Assembly (NCBI GenBank): GCA_037968815.1
Contig: JBBKWF010000020.1
Location: forward strand, 124,001-188,000
Length of the DNA stretch: 64,000 bases
DNA from: Pseudopedobacter sp037968815
Lineage (GTDB): Bacteria; Bacteroidota; Bacteroidia; Sphingobacteriales; Sphingobacteriaceae
Reading direction: 5' to 3'
Every line of letters starts with the position of its first letter. The first letter of the stretch is position 1. Positions 10,418-18,302 of this stretch are shown here, in pieces. Below the pieces are notes generated by a model. The model was not told where the DNA came from and searched no databases. It worked only from the letters and a program-made list of their open reading frames with translations. Position numbers and translations under genes: made by a program.

Positions 10418-10455
10418 GATTTAAAGAGTTTTAACGAAATAAAACTCTTTAAATC
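10418..10455. promoter_or_regulatory. Perfect 16-bp inverted repeat upstream of the T9SS cargo gene
   Basis: Arms 10418-10433 and 10440-10455 are exact reverse complements around the loop ACGAAA. It is AT-rich and has no following T run on either strand, so an operator or 5' UTR hairpin is as likely as a terminator of the DUF4293 gene. It lies 33-70 bp before the cargo gene start. Confidence 0.6.
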
Positions 10456-10511
10456 GAAGATATTTACTGTCTATTTAATAAAATAGTGCTAGAATTAATA
10501 AATTCTTAACT

Positions 10512-10973
10512 TTATCTTAATCTATCGGCAGATTTTACCAATTTTTCATCTCTTAAGACTCCTTTTGCTGCTAAAATCAGAAATAGAATGGAAACAGATG
10601 TTAAGCCAGCGCCAATACTATAATCAGTGATTTCTAAGGTTTTGCCAGCAGCGCCTTTAATTGTTTGTGCTAACCAAAAACTAAAGCCAATTACCAAAAA
10701 CACATTTAAATAAACTAGAGTAGCCTGTCTTTTTCGGTCTTTAAACAGAAAAATTAGTACAATAGGAATAAGTCCTATAACACCGGTAGCAATAGTAAGT
10801 AAAGTAAAGGGTTCGGTTTGTGCAAGTTGATTATTAATAAGCTCATACACTCCGGTAACCATTATTTTTTTTGCACCAAATGCTGAAAATATGTTTACCA
10901 CTGGAAACAGAAATAATGCATAAATAGCCAAAGAAGCTAAAAAAAGATAGATGGTCTGTACTCTTTGTATCAT
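10512..10973 (-). CDS. DUF4293 family membrane protein
   Basis: A 153-residue integral membrane protein with four hydrophobic segments (about residues 8-27, 55-78, 84-104 and 118-138). The opening MIQRVQTIYLFLASLAIYAL is characteristic of DUF4293, found almost only in Bacteroidota. Function unknown. It is divergent from truA, with under 100 bp between starts, and upstream of the T9SS cargo gene on the same strand but separated from it by the hairpin at 10418-10455. Confidence 0.85.
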   Translation of the reverse strand: MIQRVQTIYLFLASLAIYALFLFPVVNIFSAFGAKKIMVTGVYELINNQLAQTEPFTLLTIATGVIGLIPIVLIFLFKDRKRQATLVYLNVFLVIGFSFWLAQTIKGAAGKTLEITDYSIGAGLTSVSILFLILAAKGVLRDEKLVKSADRLR

Positions 10974-11035
10974 GTTGTTTTTTATTTGATTTAACGCTTT
11001 AAATATCTGCCAAAGTTAAAACAACAATCTTATTC

Positions 11036-11064
11036 TTTGATAAATTATTTAAGCATTAAATTTG
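11036..11064 (+). promoter_or_regulatory. Bacteroidota promoter TTTG-N17-TAAATTTG for truA
   Basis: TTTG at 11036-11039 and TAAATTTG at 11057-11064. The truA GTG start codon follows four bases after the box, so the message would be leaderless or nearly so. Confidence 0.55.
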
Positions 11065-11068
11065 TGCG

Positions 11069-11836
11069 GTGCAACAAACAAATAGATACTTTATAAGTTT
11101 AAGCTATAAGGGTACAGCTTACCATGGTTGGCAGTCTCAGCCAAATGCCTTGGCAGTACAAGAAGTGTTAGAAAAAGCTTTAAAAGTTTTTTTTAGGTTT
11201 GATGTGGAAACTTTAGGTTGTGGCAGAACAGATTCGGGTGTGCATGCAACAGCTTTTTACGCACATTTAGACTTGCCTGCAAAAATCGAAATTAACCAAG
11301 AGAAGTTTTTGAAATCAATTAATTCACTATTGCCTTATGATATTGCAGTATCAGAATTAATTTTGGTCCATAACGATGCACACGCAAGGTTTGATGCCAC
11401 ATCACGGGCTTACCAATACCATATTCATTTTCAAAAAGATCCGTTTAAAACAGACTCTAGTTGGTTGATAAAAGACGAGTTGGATTTACCTGCAATGCAA
11501 AAAGCAGCTTCAATTATTAAGGAATATGAAGATTTTGGTGCTTTCTGCAAATCGAACGCAGATAATTATACCAATATCTGTCATATCCAAAAATCAGAAT
11601 GGGAAGAAATACCAAACGGATTAATTTACCATGTAAGTGCAAACAGGTTTTTGCGAAATATGGTGAGAGCCATTGTTGGTACCTGTATTGATGTTGGCAA
11701 AGGGAAAGTATCAGCAGAAAGTATGCATCAAATTATTCAAAGCCAAAACAGATCTGCTGCCGGAGCTTCCGTTCCCGCTTGTGGATTGTTTTTAACTCAA
11801 ATTCAATACCCATACATTCCTCTAAATGGCAAATAA
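11069..11836 (+). CDS. truA: tRNA pseudouridine(38-40) synthase TruA
   Basis: Makes pseudouridine at positions 38-40 in the tRNA anticodon arm. The 255-residue protein begins at a GTG codon (QQTNRYFISLSYKGTAYHGWQ). The catalytic motif GCGRTDSGVHA contains Asp55; RFDATSRAYQYHI and FLRNMVRAIVGTCIDVG are further TruA signatures. No ATG lies near the start of the conserved domain, so GTG is the best start. Its last 11 bases overlap the ABC exporter gene, suggesting coupled translation. Confidence 0.95.
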   Translation: MQQTNRYFISLSYKGTAYHGWQSQPNALAVQEVLEKALKVFFRFDVETLGCGRTDSGVHATAFYAHLDLPAKIEINQEKFLKSINSLLPYDIAVSELILVHNDAHARFDATSRAYQYHIHFQKDPFKTDSSWLIKDELDLPAMQKAASIIKEYEDFGAFCKSNADNYTNICHIQKSEWEEIPNGLIYHVSANRFLRNMVRAIVGTCIDVGKGKVSAESMHQIIQSQNRSAAGASVPACGLFLTQIQYPYIPLNGK

Positions 11837-13616
11837 TATTACCGGGAAAACTTATGATTGGGGCCTGCTGAAAAGAGTTTTTGCGTATGCAAAGCCTTAT
11901 AAGTCTGCTTTTTTTTGGTCTATATTTTTAACACTTGCTTTAGCGGCTTTAGCGCCGGTAAGGCCTTATTTGATACAGCTTACTTTAGATAAGTACATTT
12001 TTTTTAACGATACCACGGGTTTGTTAAATATGACTTTGTTGATGATTGGTTTGTTGCTTTTGCAAACTTTTGTCCAGTATTTTCAAACATTATTAACCAA
12101 TACTTTGGGTCAGTCTGTAATTAAAGATTTACGGATTGATATTTTTAATCATATCACCAAGCTACGTCTAAAGTACTTCGATAAAACACCTATTGGTCAG
12201 TTGATTACCCGTACAGTTTCTGATTTAGAAACCATTGCCGATATCTTTAGTCAAGGGTTAATATCTATTATTGGCGATAGCTTGCAAGTAATTACCATTA
12301 TTGCGGTAATGCTTTATGCAGATTGGCGCTTGACGCTGATTGTTTTAACGCCAATGCCTTTTTTAATGATTGCCACTTACGTTTTCAAAGAAGCTATAAA
12401 ATCTGCATTTCAGGATGTGCGTACCCAGGTTTCTAATTTGAATACGTTTTTGCAAGAGCACATTAGCGGTGTAAGTATCATTCAATATTTCGCTCGTGAA
12501 GAACAGGAATATAATAAGTTTAACCATATCAATGCCGAACATAGGGATGCGCATATTCGTTCTAACTGGTATTATTCTATATTTTTTCCGGTTGTGGAGC
12601 TAATTGTAGCAATTTCTTTAGGATTATTGGTTTGGTATGGCTCAAAAAGTATTTTAACCAATCAGGTTTCGCCGGGTGTAGTGGTTTCTTTTATTATGTA
12701 TATCAATATGCTTTTTAAACCAATCCGTGAGCTTGCTGATAAATTTAATACCCTACAAATGGGGATGGTTGGGGCAGATAGGATTTTTAAAGTTTTAGAT
12801 ACCAATGAACAAACAATTGATAACGGTAAAGTGACTTTGCCAGCCATGAAGGGCGAGATTAAGTTTTCAAACGTTTGGTTTTCTTATAAGCAAACCGATG
12901 AAATGCCTAAGGATGACGAATGGATATTGAAGAATATTTCATTTAGTTTAAAAGAAGGTGAGACATTGGCTTTGGTAGGGGCAACGGGAGCAGGGAAGTC
13001 ATCAACTATTAATATATTGAACCGTTTTTACGAAATAAGTAAAGGAGAAGTAAGTATTGACGGTGTTAATATCAATGATTTTGAATTAAGTTACCTGCGT
13101 TCTCAGATTGCAACCGTATTACAGGATGTGTTCTTGTTTTCTGATACGATAGCACATAATATCAGTTTAAATAACCCAGATATTACTTTGGAGCAAATTA
13201 TTGATGCTGCAAAAGATGTGGGCGCTCATGATTTTATTATGCGATTGCCGGGTGGTTACCAATATGATGTTCAAGAACGTGGGGCAACTTTATCAGTAGG
13301 GCAGGCCCAGTTGGTTTCTTTCATAAGAGCGTTGGTGCATCAGCCAAAAATTTTGGTTTTAGATGAAGCTACATCTTCTGTTGATACGGAAACAGAACAT
13401 TTAATTCAAACAGCTATTGATAAAATGATGCAAGGTCGAACAGCAATTGTTATTGCTCACCGTTTATCTACCATCCAAAAAGCCGATAAAATTATCGTTT
13501 TAGAAAAAGGAGAGATTATGGAGACAGGAACACATCAAGAACTGTTGAAGTTTGATGGTTATTACAAACGCTTATACGATTTGCAGTTTAGTTCTGCCGG
13601 GATTGTGAAAGATTAG
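11826..13616 (+). CDS. ABC transporter, fused permease and ATPase (MsbA-like exporter)
   Basis: Half-size ABC exporter, probably a homodimer in the inner membrane moving lipid-like or hydrophobic compounds. Six transmembrane helices occupy about residues 20-320, and the ATPase domain about 345-590. Walker A GATGAGKSS is near residue 386 and Walker B ILVLDEATSSVD near 509. The H-loop is in IVIAHRLSTI. The ABC signature reads LSVGQAQ where LSGGQ is usual; this variant keeps Ser and Gln. Overlaps the end of truA by 11 bp. Substrate not inferable. Confidence 0.93.
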   Translation: MANNITGKTYDWGLLKRVFAYAKPYKSAFFWSIFLTLALAALAPVRPYLIQLTLDKYIFFNDTTGLLNMTLLMIGLLLLQTFVQYFQTLLTNTLGQSVIKDLRIDIFNHITKLRLKYFDKTPIGQLITRTVSDLETIADIFSQGLISIIGDSLQVITIIAVMLYADWRLTLIVLTPMPFLMIATYVFKEAIKSAFQDVRTQVSNLNTFLQEHISGVSIIQYFAREEQEYNKFNHINAEHRDAHIRSNWYYSIFFPVVELIVAISLGLLVWYGSKSILTNQVSPGVVVSFIMYINMLFKPIRELADKFNTLQMGMVGADRIFKVLDTNEQTIDNGKVTLPAMKGEIKFSNVWFSYKQTDEMPKDDEWILKNISFSLKEGETLALVGATGAGKSSTINILNRFYEISKGEVSIDGVNINDFELSYLRSQIATVLQDVFLFSDTIAHNISLNNPDITLEQIIDAAKDVGAHDFIMRLPGGYQYDVQERGATLSVGQAQLVSFIRALVHQPKILVLDEATSSVDTETEHLIQTAIDKMMQGRTAIVIAHRLSTIQKADKIIVLEKGEIMETGTHQELLKFDGYYKRLYDLQFSSAGIVKD

Positions 13617-13629
13617 TTTTTTTAAGATT

Positions 13630-13790
13630 CGTCATGTTGAACTGAGTGAAACATCAGACTATAAGTATTAAACCAGTTGACTTTGTATATGAGATACTTC
13701 CTGTGCATTACGAGATTGAAATATAAGTTTCGTCATGTTGAACGTTAGTGAAACATCACATTCAAAAAGTATTAAATCAGCAAGGCGACT
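13630..13790 (+). repeat. Two copies of an interspersed intergenic repeat
   Basis: CGTCATGTTGAAC then AGTGAAACATCA occurs at 13630-13655 and again at 13731-13758, each followed some 15 bases on by AGTATTAAA and a shared CAG..GACTTT tail. Spacing is 101 bp. No reading frame runs through both. This fills most of the 362-bp gap between the ABC exporter and sucD. Confidence 0.8.
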
Positions 13791-13928
13791 TTTAAGTGGT
13801 TTATTAACTTTTTAAAAAAATACCCTATCAAATTACTAACTATCTACCCAGTTAAAAACCCCAAAGCTTAAGAAACAACTATTAGGTATAAAATAGGCAA
13901 ATTAAATCCCTGTTTTTTGCTGTTATTT

Positions 13929-13959
13929 TTTGAGATTCTTGCTGATTCTGTTAGCTTTG
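13929..13959 (+). promoter_or_regulatory. Bacteroidota promoter TTTG-N19-TAGCTTTG for sucD
   Basis: TTTG at 13929-13932, a 19-base spacer, and TAGCTTTG at 13952-13959. Both boxes and the spacing match the Bacteroidota consensus exactly. The sucD ATG is 19 bases downstream of the box. Confidence 0.75.
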
Positions 13960-13978
13960 CCTAACATAAAAAACAACC

Positions 13979-14851
13979 ATGAGTGTACTTGTAAATAAAG
14001 ATTCAAAAGTTATTGTTCAGGGTTTCACCGGAAATGAGGGTACTTACCATGCTACCCAAATGATCGAGTACGGAACCGATGTTGTAGGTGGTGTTACGCC
14101 GGGTAAAGGTGGCCAAACCCATTTAGACAGACCAGTTTTTAATACAGTTAAAGAGGCAGTTGAAAAGGCTGGTGCTAATGTTTCAATTATTTTTGTACCT
14201 CCTGCTTTTGCTGCAGATGCAATTATGGAAGCTGCCGAAGCTGGTATTAAAGTGATAGTTTGTATTACAGAAGGTATCCCAACAAAGGATATGATTCAGG
14301 TAAAAGAATATATTTCTGACAGAGATTGCCGTTTAATTGGCCCTAATTGCCCAGGTATTATTACTGCCGACGAAGCTAAGATTGGTATTATGCCAGGCTT
14401 TATCTTCAAAAAAGGTAATATTGGTGTAGTTTCAAAATCTGGAACTTTAACCTACGAAGCAGTTGACCAAGTGGTTAAAGCTGGTATGGGAATTACTACT
14501 GCAATTGGTATTGGTGGCGATCCAATTATTGGAACACCAACTAAAGAAGCGGTTGAATTGTTAATGAACGATCCAGAAACTCACGGAATTATTATGATTG
14601 GTGAGATTGGTGGTAGCATGGAAGCAGAAGCTGCATTGTGGATTAAAGAAAACGGTACTAAACCAGTTGTTGGTTTTATTGCTGGTCAAACTGCACCTGC
14701 GGGACGTAGAATGGGGCATGCTGGTGCTATTGTTGGCGGTGCTGATGATACTGCAGCTGCTAAAATGAAAATCATGAGAGAATGTGGAATCACAGTTGTA
14801 GAGTCTCCTGCTGAAATTGGAGCGGCTATGGCAAAGTTGATGAAAAAATAA
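13979..14851 (+). CDS. sucD: Succinate-CoA ligase subunit alpha
   Basis: Alpha subunit of the TCA-cycle enzyme interconverting succinyl-CoA and succinate with ATP or GTP formation. The N-terminal CoA-binding Rossmann domain has VQGFTGNEGTYHA; the ligase domain contains the phosphorylated histidine His247 in RRMGHAGAIVGG. The motifs GPNCPGII and SKSGTLTYE are typical. Length 290, as usual. The beta subunit gene sucC is not in the window, so the subunits are unlinked here, as in many Bacteroidota. A consensus promoter precedes it and a terminator follows. Confidence 0.97.
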   Translation: MSVLVNKDSKVIVQGFTGNEGTYHATQMIEYGTDVVGGVTPGKGGQTHLDRPVFNTVKEAVEKAGANVSIIFVPPAFAADAIMEAAEAGIKVIVCITEGIPTKDMIQVKEYISDRDCRLIGPNCPGIITADEAKIGIMPGFIFKKGNIGVVSKSGTLTYEAVDQVVKAGMGITTAIGIGGDPIIGTPTKEAVELLMNDPETHGIIMIGEIGGSMEAEAALWIKENGTKPVVGFIAGQTAPAGRRMGHAGAIVGGADDTAAAKMKIMRECGITVVESPAEIGAAMAKLMKK

Positions 14852-14872
14852 ACTCGTTATTTAATACGATTG

Positions 14873-14904
14873 AAAAGGCTGGAATTATATTCCGGCCTTT
14901 TTTA
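14873..14904. terminator. Bidirectional terminator, sucD / histidine kinase
   Basis: AAAGGCTGGAAT and ATTCCGGCCTTT pair around a TAT loop with one G-T wobble, followed by a T run. The T run overlaps the stop codon of the convergent histidine kinase gene at 14902. Confidence 0.88.
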
Positions 14905-16851
14905 TGCTTTTACCGGAAGGTAAAAGTTGATTAAACTCCCTTTTTGTGGTTGGCTATCAATTTCTAAACTACCGTTAAGTGAGGTTATTCGGTTATACAT
15001 GTTTTTTAAACCGATGCCTTGAATGTCTTTTAGTTTTTTTGCATCAAAACCGACACCGTTATCTTCAATAGAAACAGAAATGCCGTCTTCGTCTCTATTT
15101 ATCTGTATGGATAATTTAGTAGCCTTCGCATATTTGATAACATTATTTGTAGCCTCTTGAATTACCCTGTAAATTACAGTTTCCGTATTATCGTCTAACT
15201 TTTCTTGTAGACCATTTACAGCTAACGTAACTTTTAATTCTTGTTGATTTATTTTGCTGATAAACTCCCTTACGGCAGATGACAAGCCAGATTTTAACAA
15301 TGCGTTTGGAATCATCTGATGCGAAATGGAACGCATCTCATCATAACTTTCTGTTAAAAGCGTAACAGATCTTTCTGCAAGTAAACTATGTTGGCCATCC
15401 TTTATGTCTGTTTTTGAAATAAAGCCGTTCAGGTTAATTAAAGCTGCGGAAAGTGTTTGCCCAACACCATCGTGTAAGTCTTCGGCAATACGTCTTCTTT
15501 CTCTTTCTTCGGCATTAAAAACCTCCATTACTCGTAACTCCTGCTGTTTTGCCATTTCTTCTTTCAACTTAATTTGTGCTTTAATTTTACGCTTGTTTAT
15601 ACTTAAGTAAGCAGAAAAAATACTGAAAGCGATCAACACTAATGCCGAGTATAGTAATATGTTTTTCTCTTTTATTTTTAATTCCTGGATGGTTGATTGT
15701 TGGTTGAGCTCTGTTATCTTCCTTTCTTTCTTTTCGGTTTCAAAGGCTACGTTAAATTGGTTGAGTTCTTTGTTTTTCTCGATGGTGAAAAGTGAATCTT
15801 TAAGCTGACTGTAAACTTTAAAGTTTTGTAAAGCCAATTCACTTTTTCCCTTTATTTGATATAGTGTAGCCAGTTGCTTGCGGGCTTCCATCATTTCTGG
15901 TAAGGAAGCACATTCTTTTGCGCTTTTTAAAGCTTGTTGAGCGTATTGTAATGCTAAAGCATGGTTTTTAGGCTGTGCGTTTTTCGATAGATGAAGAAGC
16001 GTAAAGGATAATTCTTTCTTATTATTGAAAGCTTGATGTGCTTTCGCTGCTGTTTGTAGATATTGGTTTGAAAGTTTTAGATCATTTTTTTTGCCGTAAG
16101 CAACACCAATATTAGCCTGCACAACTGGTAAAAACTTATCTATCTTGAGTTCAGTGAATTTTTGCTCTGCCAGTTTCGAGTAAAAAATACAGCTGTCATA
16201 TTGATTAAGTTTCAAAAAAACTGAACCTAAATTAGCCTCACTTGCGCCTGTTTCAAAGGTTTTATTTAAACTTTTATATATCTGATGTGCTTCTCGGTAA
16301 TAGTTTAAAACCTTTTTATATTCTTTTTGCGCTTTTAAAACAATCCCCAAGTTTAAGTTGATGAGCGCTATTTTTTCTCGATCACCTTTACTTTTATAAA
16401 TAGTATAAGCCTGTTTATAAAGCTCTGTAGCTTTGGGGTAATCGCCTTTTTGATCGTAAATACCTCCTAAATTATTTAAGCTATTAGCTACACCAATGTC
16501 ATCACCAATCTGCTTTTTGATTTCCATTGATTGTTGATTAAGCTTAATCGCTTCGTCAAAATTGCTTTGTGCTTCATAAACCACTGCAAGGTTGTGGTAA
16601 GCGATTGATAATGCAGGTAGATTTTTGTTTTTTTCTGCAAGTTTTACCGCTTCGGATCCATAATATTTTGCACTATCAGGTTGGTTGTACTTGTAAGCCC
16701 AACAGAGTTCTGCTAAAACATTTTCTTTTGGCTGGTCTGTATGTTTTAAAAGATTTTTTAAACTATCAATATTACCATACGCAAATGTTGCTTTTGATAT
16801 CAAAAGAGTAATGAAAAGAACTAATGTTTTGAAGGTGGTTTTTATCAACAT
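14902..16851 (-). CDS. TPR-containing sensor histidine kinase (HisKA_3/NarL-type)
   Basis: Membrane sensor kinase predicted to phosphorylate a LuxR-type response regulator. A signal peptide (about residues 1-24) is followed by a periplasmic domain of roughly eight tetratricopeptide repeats (for example NNLGGIYDQKGDYPKATELY). One transmembrane helix lies near 396-415, then a short coiled coil and the HisKA_3 box EERERRRIAEDLHDGVGQT with the phospho-acceptor His near 459. The C-terminal ATPase domain shows NNVIKYAKAT, EDNGVGFD and GIGLKNMYNRI. No response regulator gene adjoins it, so the partner is elsewhere. Ligand unknown. Confidence 0.92.
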   Translation of the reverse strand: MLIKTTFKTLVLFITLLISKATFAYGNIDSLKNLLKHTDQPKENVLAELCWAYKYNQPDSAKYYGSEAVKLAEKNKNLPALSIAYHNLAVVYEAQSNFDEAIKLNQQSMEIKKQIGDDIGVANSLNNLGGIYDQKGDYPKATELYKQAYTIYKSKGDREKIALINLNLGIVLKAQKEYKKVLNYYREAHQIYKSLNKTFETGASEANLGSVFLKLNQYDSCIFYSKLAEQKFTELKIDKFLPVVQANIGVAYGKKNDLKLSNQYLQTAAKAHQAFNNKKELSFTLLHLSKNAQPKNHALALQYAQQALKSAKECASLPEMMEARKQLATLYQIKGKSELALQNFKVYSQLKDSLFTIEKNKELNQFNVAFETEKKERKITELNQQSTIQELKIKEKNILLYSALVLIAFSIFSAYLSINKRKIKAQIKLKEEMAKQQELRVMEVFNAEERERRRIAEDLHDGVGQTLSAALINLNGFISKTDIKDGQHSLLAERSVTLLTESYDEMRSISHQMIPNALLKSGLSSAVREFISKINQQELKVTLAVNGLQEKLDDNTETVIYRVIQEATNNVIKYAKATKLSIQINRDEDGISVSIEDNGVGFDAKKLKDIQGIGLKNMYNRITSLNGSLEIDSQPQKGSLINFYLPVKA

Positions 16852-16972
16852 AGTAGGAAATCTTTAAAAAAGATATTTCTTTATTCTTTTAAAGATAACA
16901 GCTAAATGCTAAAATCAAATAAATTAGAGGAGTGGTGAAGCATATTTTTTTACAATCCTAAATTATAATTTC

Positions 16973-17010
16973 AAAAAAAAGAGACTGCCTTTTTGAAACA
17001 GTCTCTTTTT
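16973..17010 (-). terminator. Terminator of the outer-membrane barrel gene
   Basis: AAGAGACTG and CAGTCTCTT arms around CCTTTTTGAAA. On the minus strand the stem is followed by a run of eight T, placing it 20-57 bp after the barrel gene stop. Confidence 0.88.
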
Positions 17011-17029
17011 AGATTTTTTTTGGTTAACC

Positions 17030-17683
17030 TTAAAATGCGAAACCAACGGTGAAAGACCAAAGTCTGTTGTTTTGTTCACGATTGGTTGTACTTGTACTAC
17101 CCGGGTATAAATTGGTTAAACCAAATCCGTAACCTGCACCAAAGTTTAAACCAGAAGTTAATTGGTAACCAATTAATGCATTAAAACCGAAATCTAGGGC
17201 TTTAAGGTTATCTCCTGATTCGTCGCCAATTTCTAAATCTCTTTCTGTTTCCACGCCTGCGATGTCAATTTTCTTTTGACCAGCAATGTTAAAACCTGCA
17301 TACGGACCACCACCTAAATAAAAATTGCCTGGACCTGCTGGTAGATTCACCAATAAATTCACTGGGATTTCAAGAGCTAAAACATTGTCTTCATGTTTTT
17401 CTGTGCCATTATCAAAATATTTAGCTCCTTTGCCTTGTAAAGATATCCCTGGTTGAACAGAGAAGTACGAACCGACTGGTATATCAGCGTATCCTGTTAA
17501 ATTAAAGTTAACGGTGGATTCTGTTTCAGTTGATGTATTAGCATCATCATTTACATATTTGTAGCTAGGTAAGTTTACTCCACCTTTTAAACCAAAACGA
17601 GTTGTTGATGTAGAAGTTGCTGTTTGTGCAAATGTAGCGCCTCCAAATACTAAGGCTGCAGCTACTAAGAATAGTCTTTTCAT
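17030..17683 (-). CDS. Outer-membrane beta-barrel protein (PorT/OMP_b-brl-like)
   Basis: Small outer-membrane protein. The signal peptide MKRLFLVAAALVFGGATFAQ is followed by alternating hydrophobic strands starting RFGLKGGVNLPSY, typical of Bacteroidota porin-family barrels. The chain ends LWSFTVGFAF with a terminal phenylalanine, the usual BAM-recognition residue. At 217 residues it fits an eight-stranded barrel. Function beyond membrane location cannot be given. Single gene with its own terminator. Confidence 0.85.
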   Translation of the reverse strand: MKRLFLVAAALVFGGATFAQTATSTSTTRFGLKGGVNLPSYKYVNDDANTSTETESTVNFNLTGYADIPVGSYFSVQPGISLQGKGAKYFDNGTEKHEDNVLALEIPVNLLVNLPAGPGNFYLGGGPYAGFNIAGQKKIDIAGVETERDLEIGDESGDNLKALDFGFNALIGYQLTSGLNFGAGYGFGLTNLYPGSTSTTNREQNNRLWSFTVGFAF

Positions 17684-17883
17684 AATTTATTTTAATTGTT
17701 TGTTTGCCTTATCCAATGAACAGACCAAAACAAGTGATTTTTTGTTTTATGAAAATAAGATTTTGGTTTACAGTTATTTATAGATGTTGCCTGAAGGCTT
17801 TTTTATTGTCTGATTTTTTAGAATATGTATGGAAAGACATACAAGTCTACAATGCTATCCACAAATCATCAAAAAGTATATAT

Positions 17884-18078
17884 TTAATGGTGCAATGAAT
17901 CAACGAATGCTTTTCCTTCGGGAGTGATAGTAGCCGTGATTTTACTTTCGTTCCAGTTTATTTTAACATACCCTAAGCGCTCTAATTCTTCATACTCGGC
18001 TTGCATTCCGCCTAAAATAGATGAATGTTGTTGCTGATTGATGATTTTCATTATTGACTCTAGTTCTGAACGTTCCAT
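17884..18078 (-). CDS. Small protein of unknown function (64 aa)
   Basis: Not recognised as a named family. The sequence begins MERSELESIMKIINQQQ and ends with ITATITPEGKAFVDSLHH; the TPEGKAFV stretch resembles the wing of small winged-helix proteins, and the composition (charged, no signal, no membrane segment) suggests a soluble cytoplasmic protein. It lies between the barrel gene and the large T9SS surface protein gene, all on the minus strand, with long gaps on each side. A real gene is likely but not certain. Confidence 0.55.
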   Translation of the reverse strand: MERSELESIMKIINQQQHSSILGGMQAEYEELERLGYVKINWNESKITATITPEGKAFVDSLHH

Positions 18079-18247
18079 AATTTTAAATTTTAGACAATTT
18101 TAATACAGGAAGTGAAGCAAAATTTAAGCCGTAATTGCTTGGTGATGAGGAGTATTGTTGCTCGTGTTGAGTTTGAGGAAGACTTTGTTAAAACTTAAAG
18201 GTAAAGTATTGCGGTTTTTAATCAATTAGGTAGGAGTTAATATCATA

Positions 18248-18294
18248 TAAAAAAAGATGGCTCGAACATTATCTGCTCGAGCCATCTTTTTTTT
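18248..18294. terminator. Strong terminator after the FG-GAP surface protein gene
   Basis: AAGATGGCTCGA and TCGAGCCATCTT form a perfect 12-bp stem around ACATTATCTGC, flanked by A and T runs on both sides. It lies just past the end of the 18303-22289 gene. Confidence 0.93.
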
Positions 18295-18302
18295 AGTGAT
18301 TC

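Noticed and set aside
13617..13978. Riboswitch or attenuator upstream of sucD
   Set aside because: The region is explained by two interspersed repeats and a consensus promoter; no conserved aptamer pattern was recognised.
17704..17898. 64-codon plus-strand open frame upstream of the barrel gene
   Set aside because: It overlaps the promoter region of the minus-strand barrel gene and the end of the small 17884 gene, and has no recognisable features.
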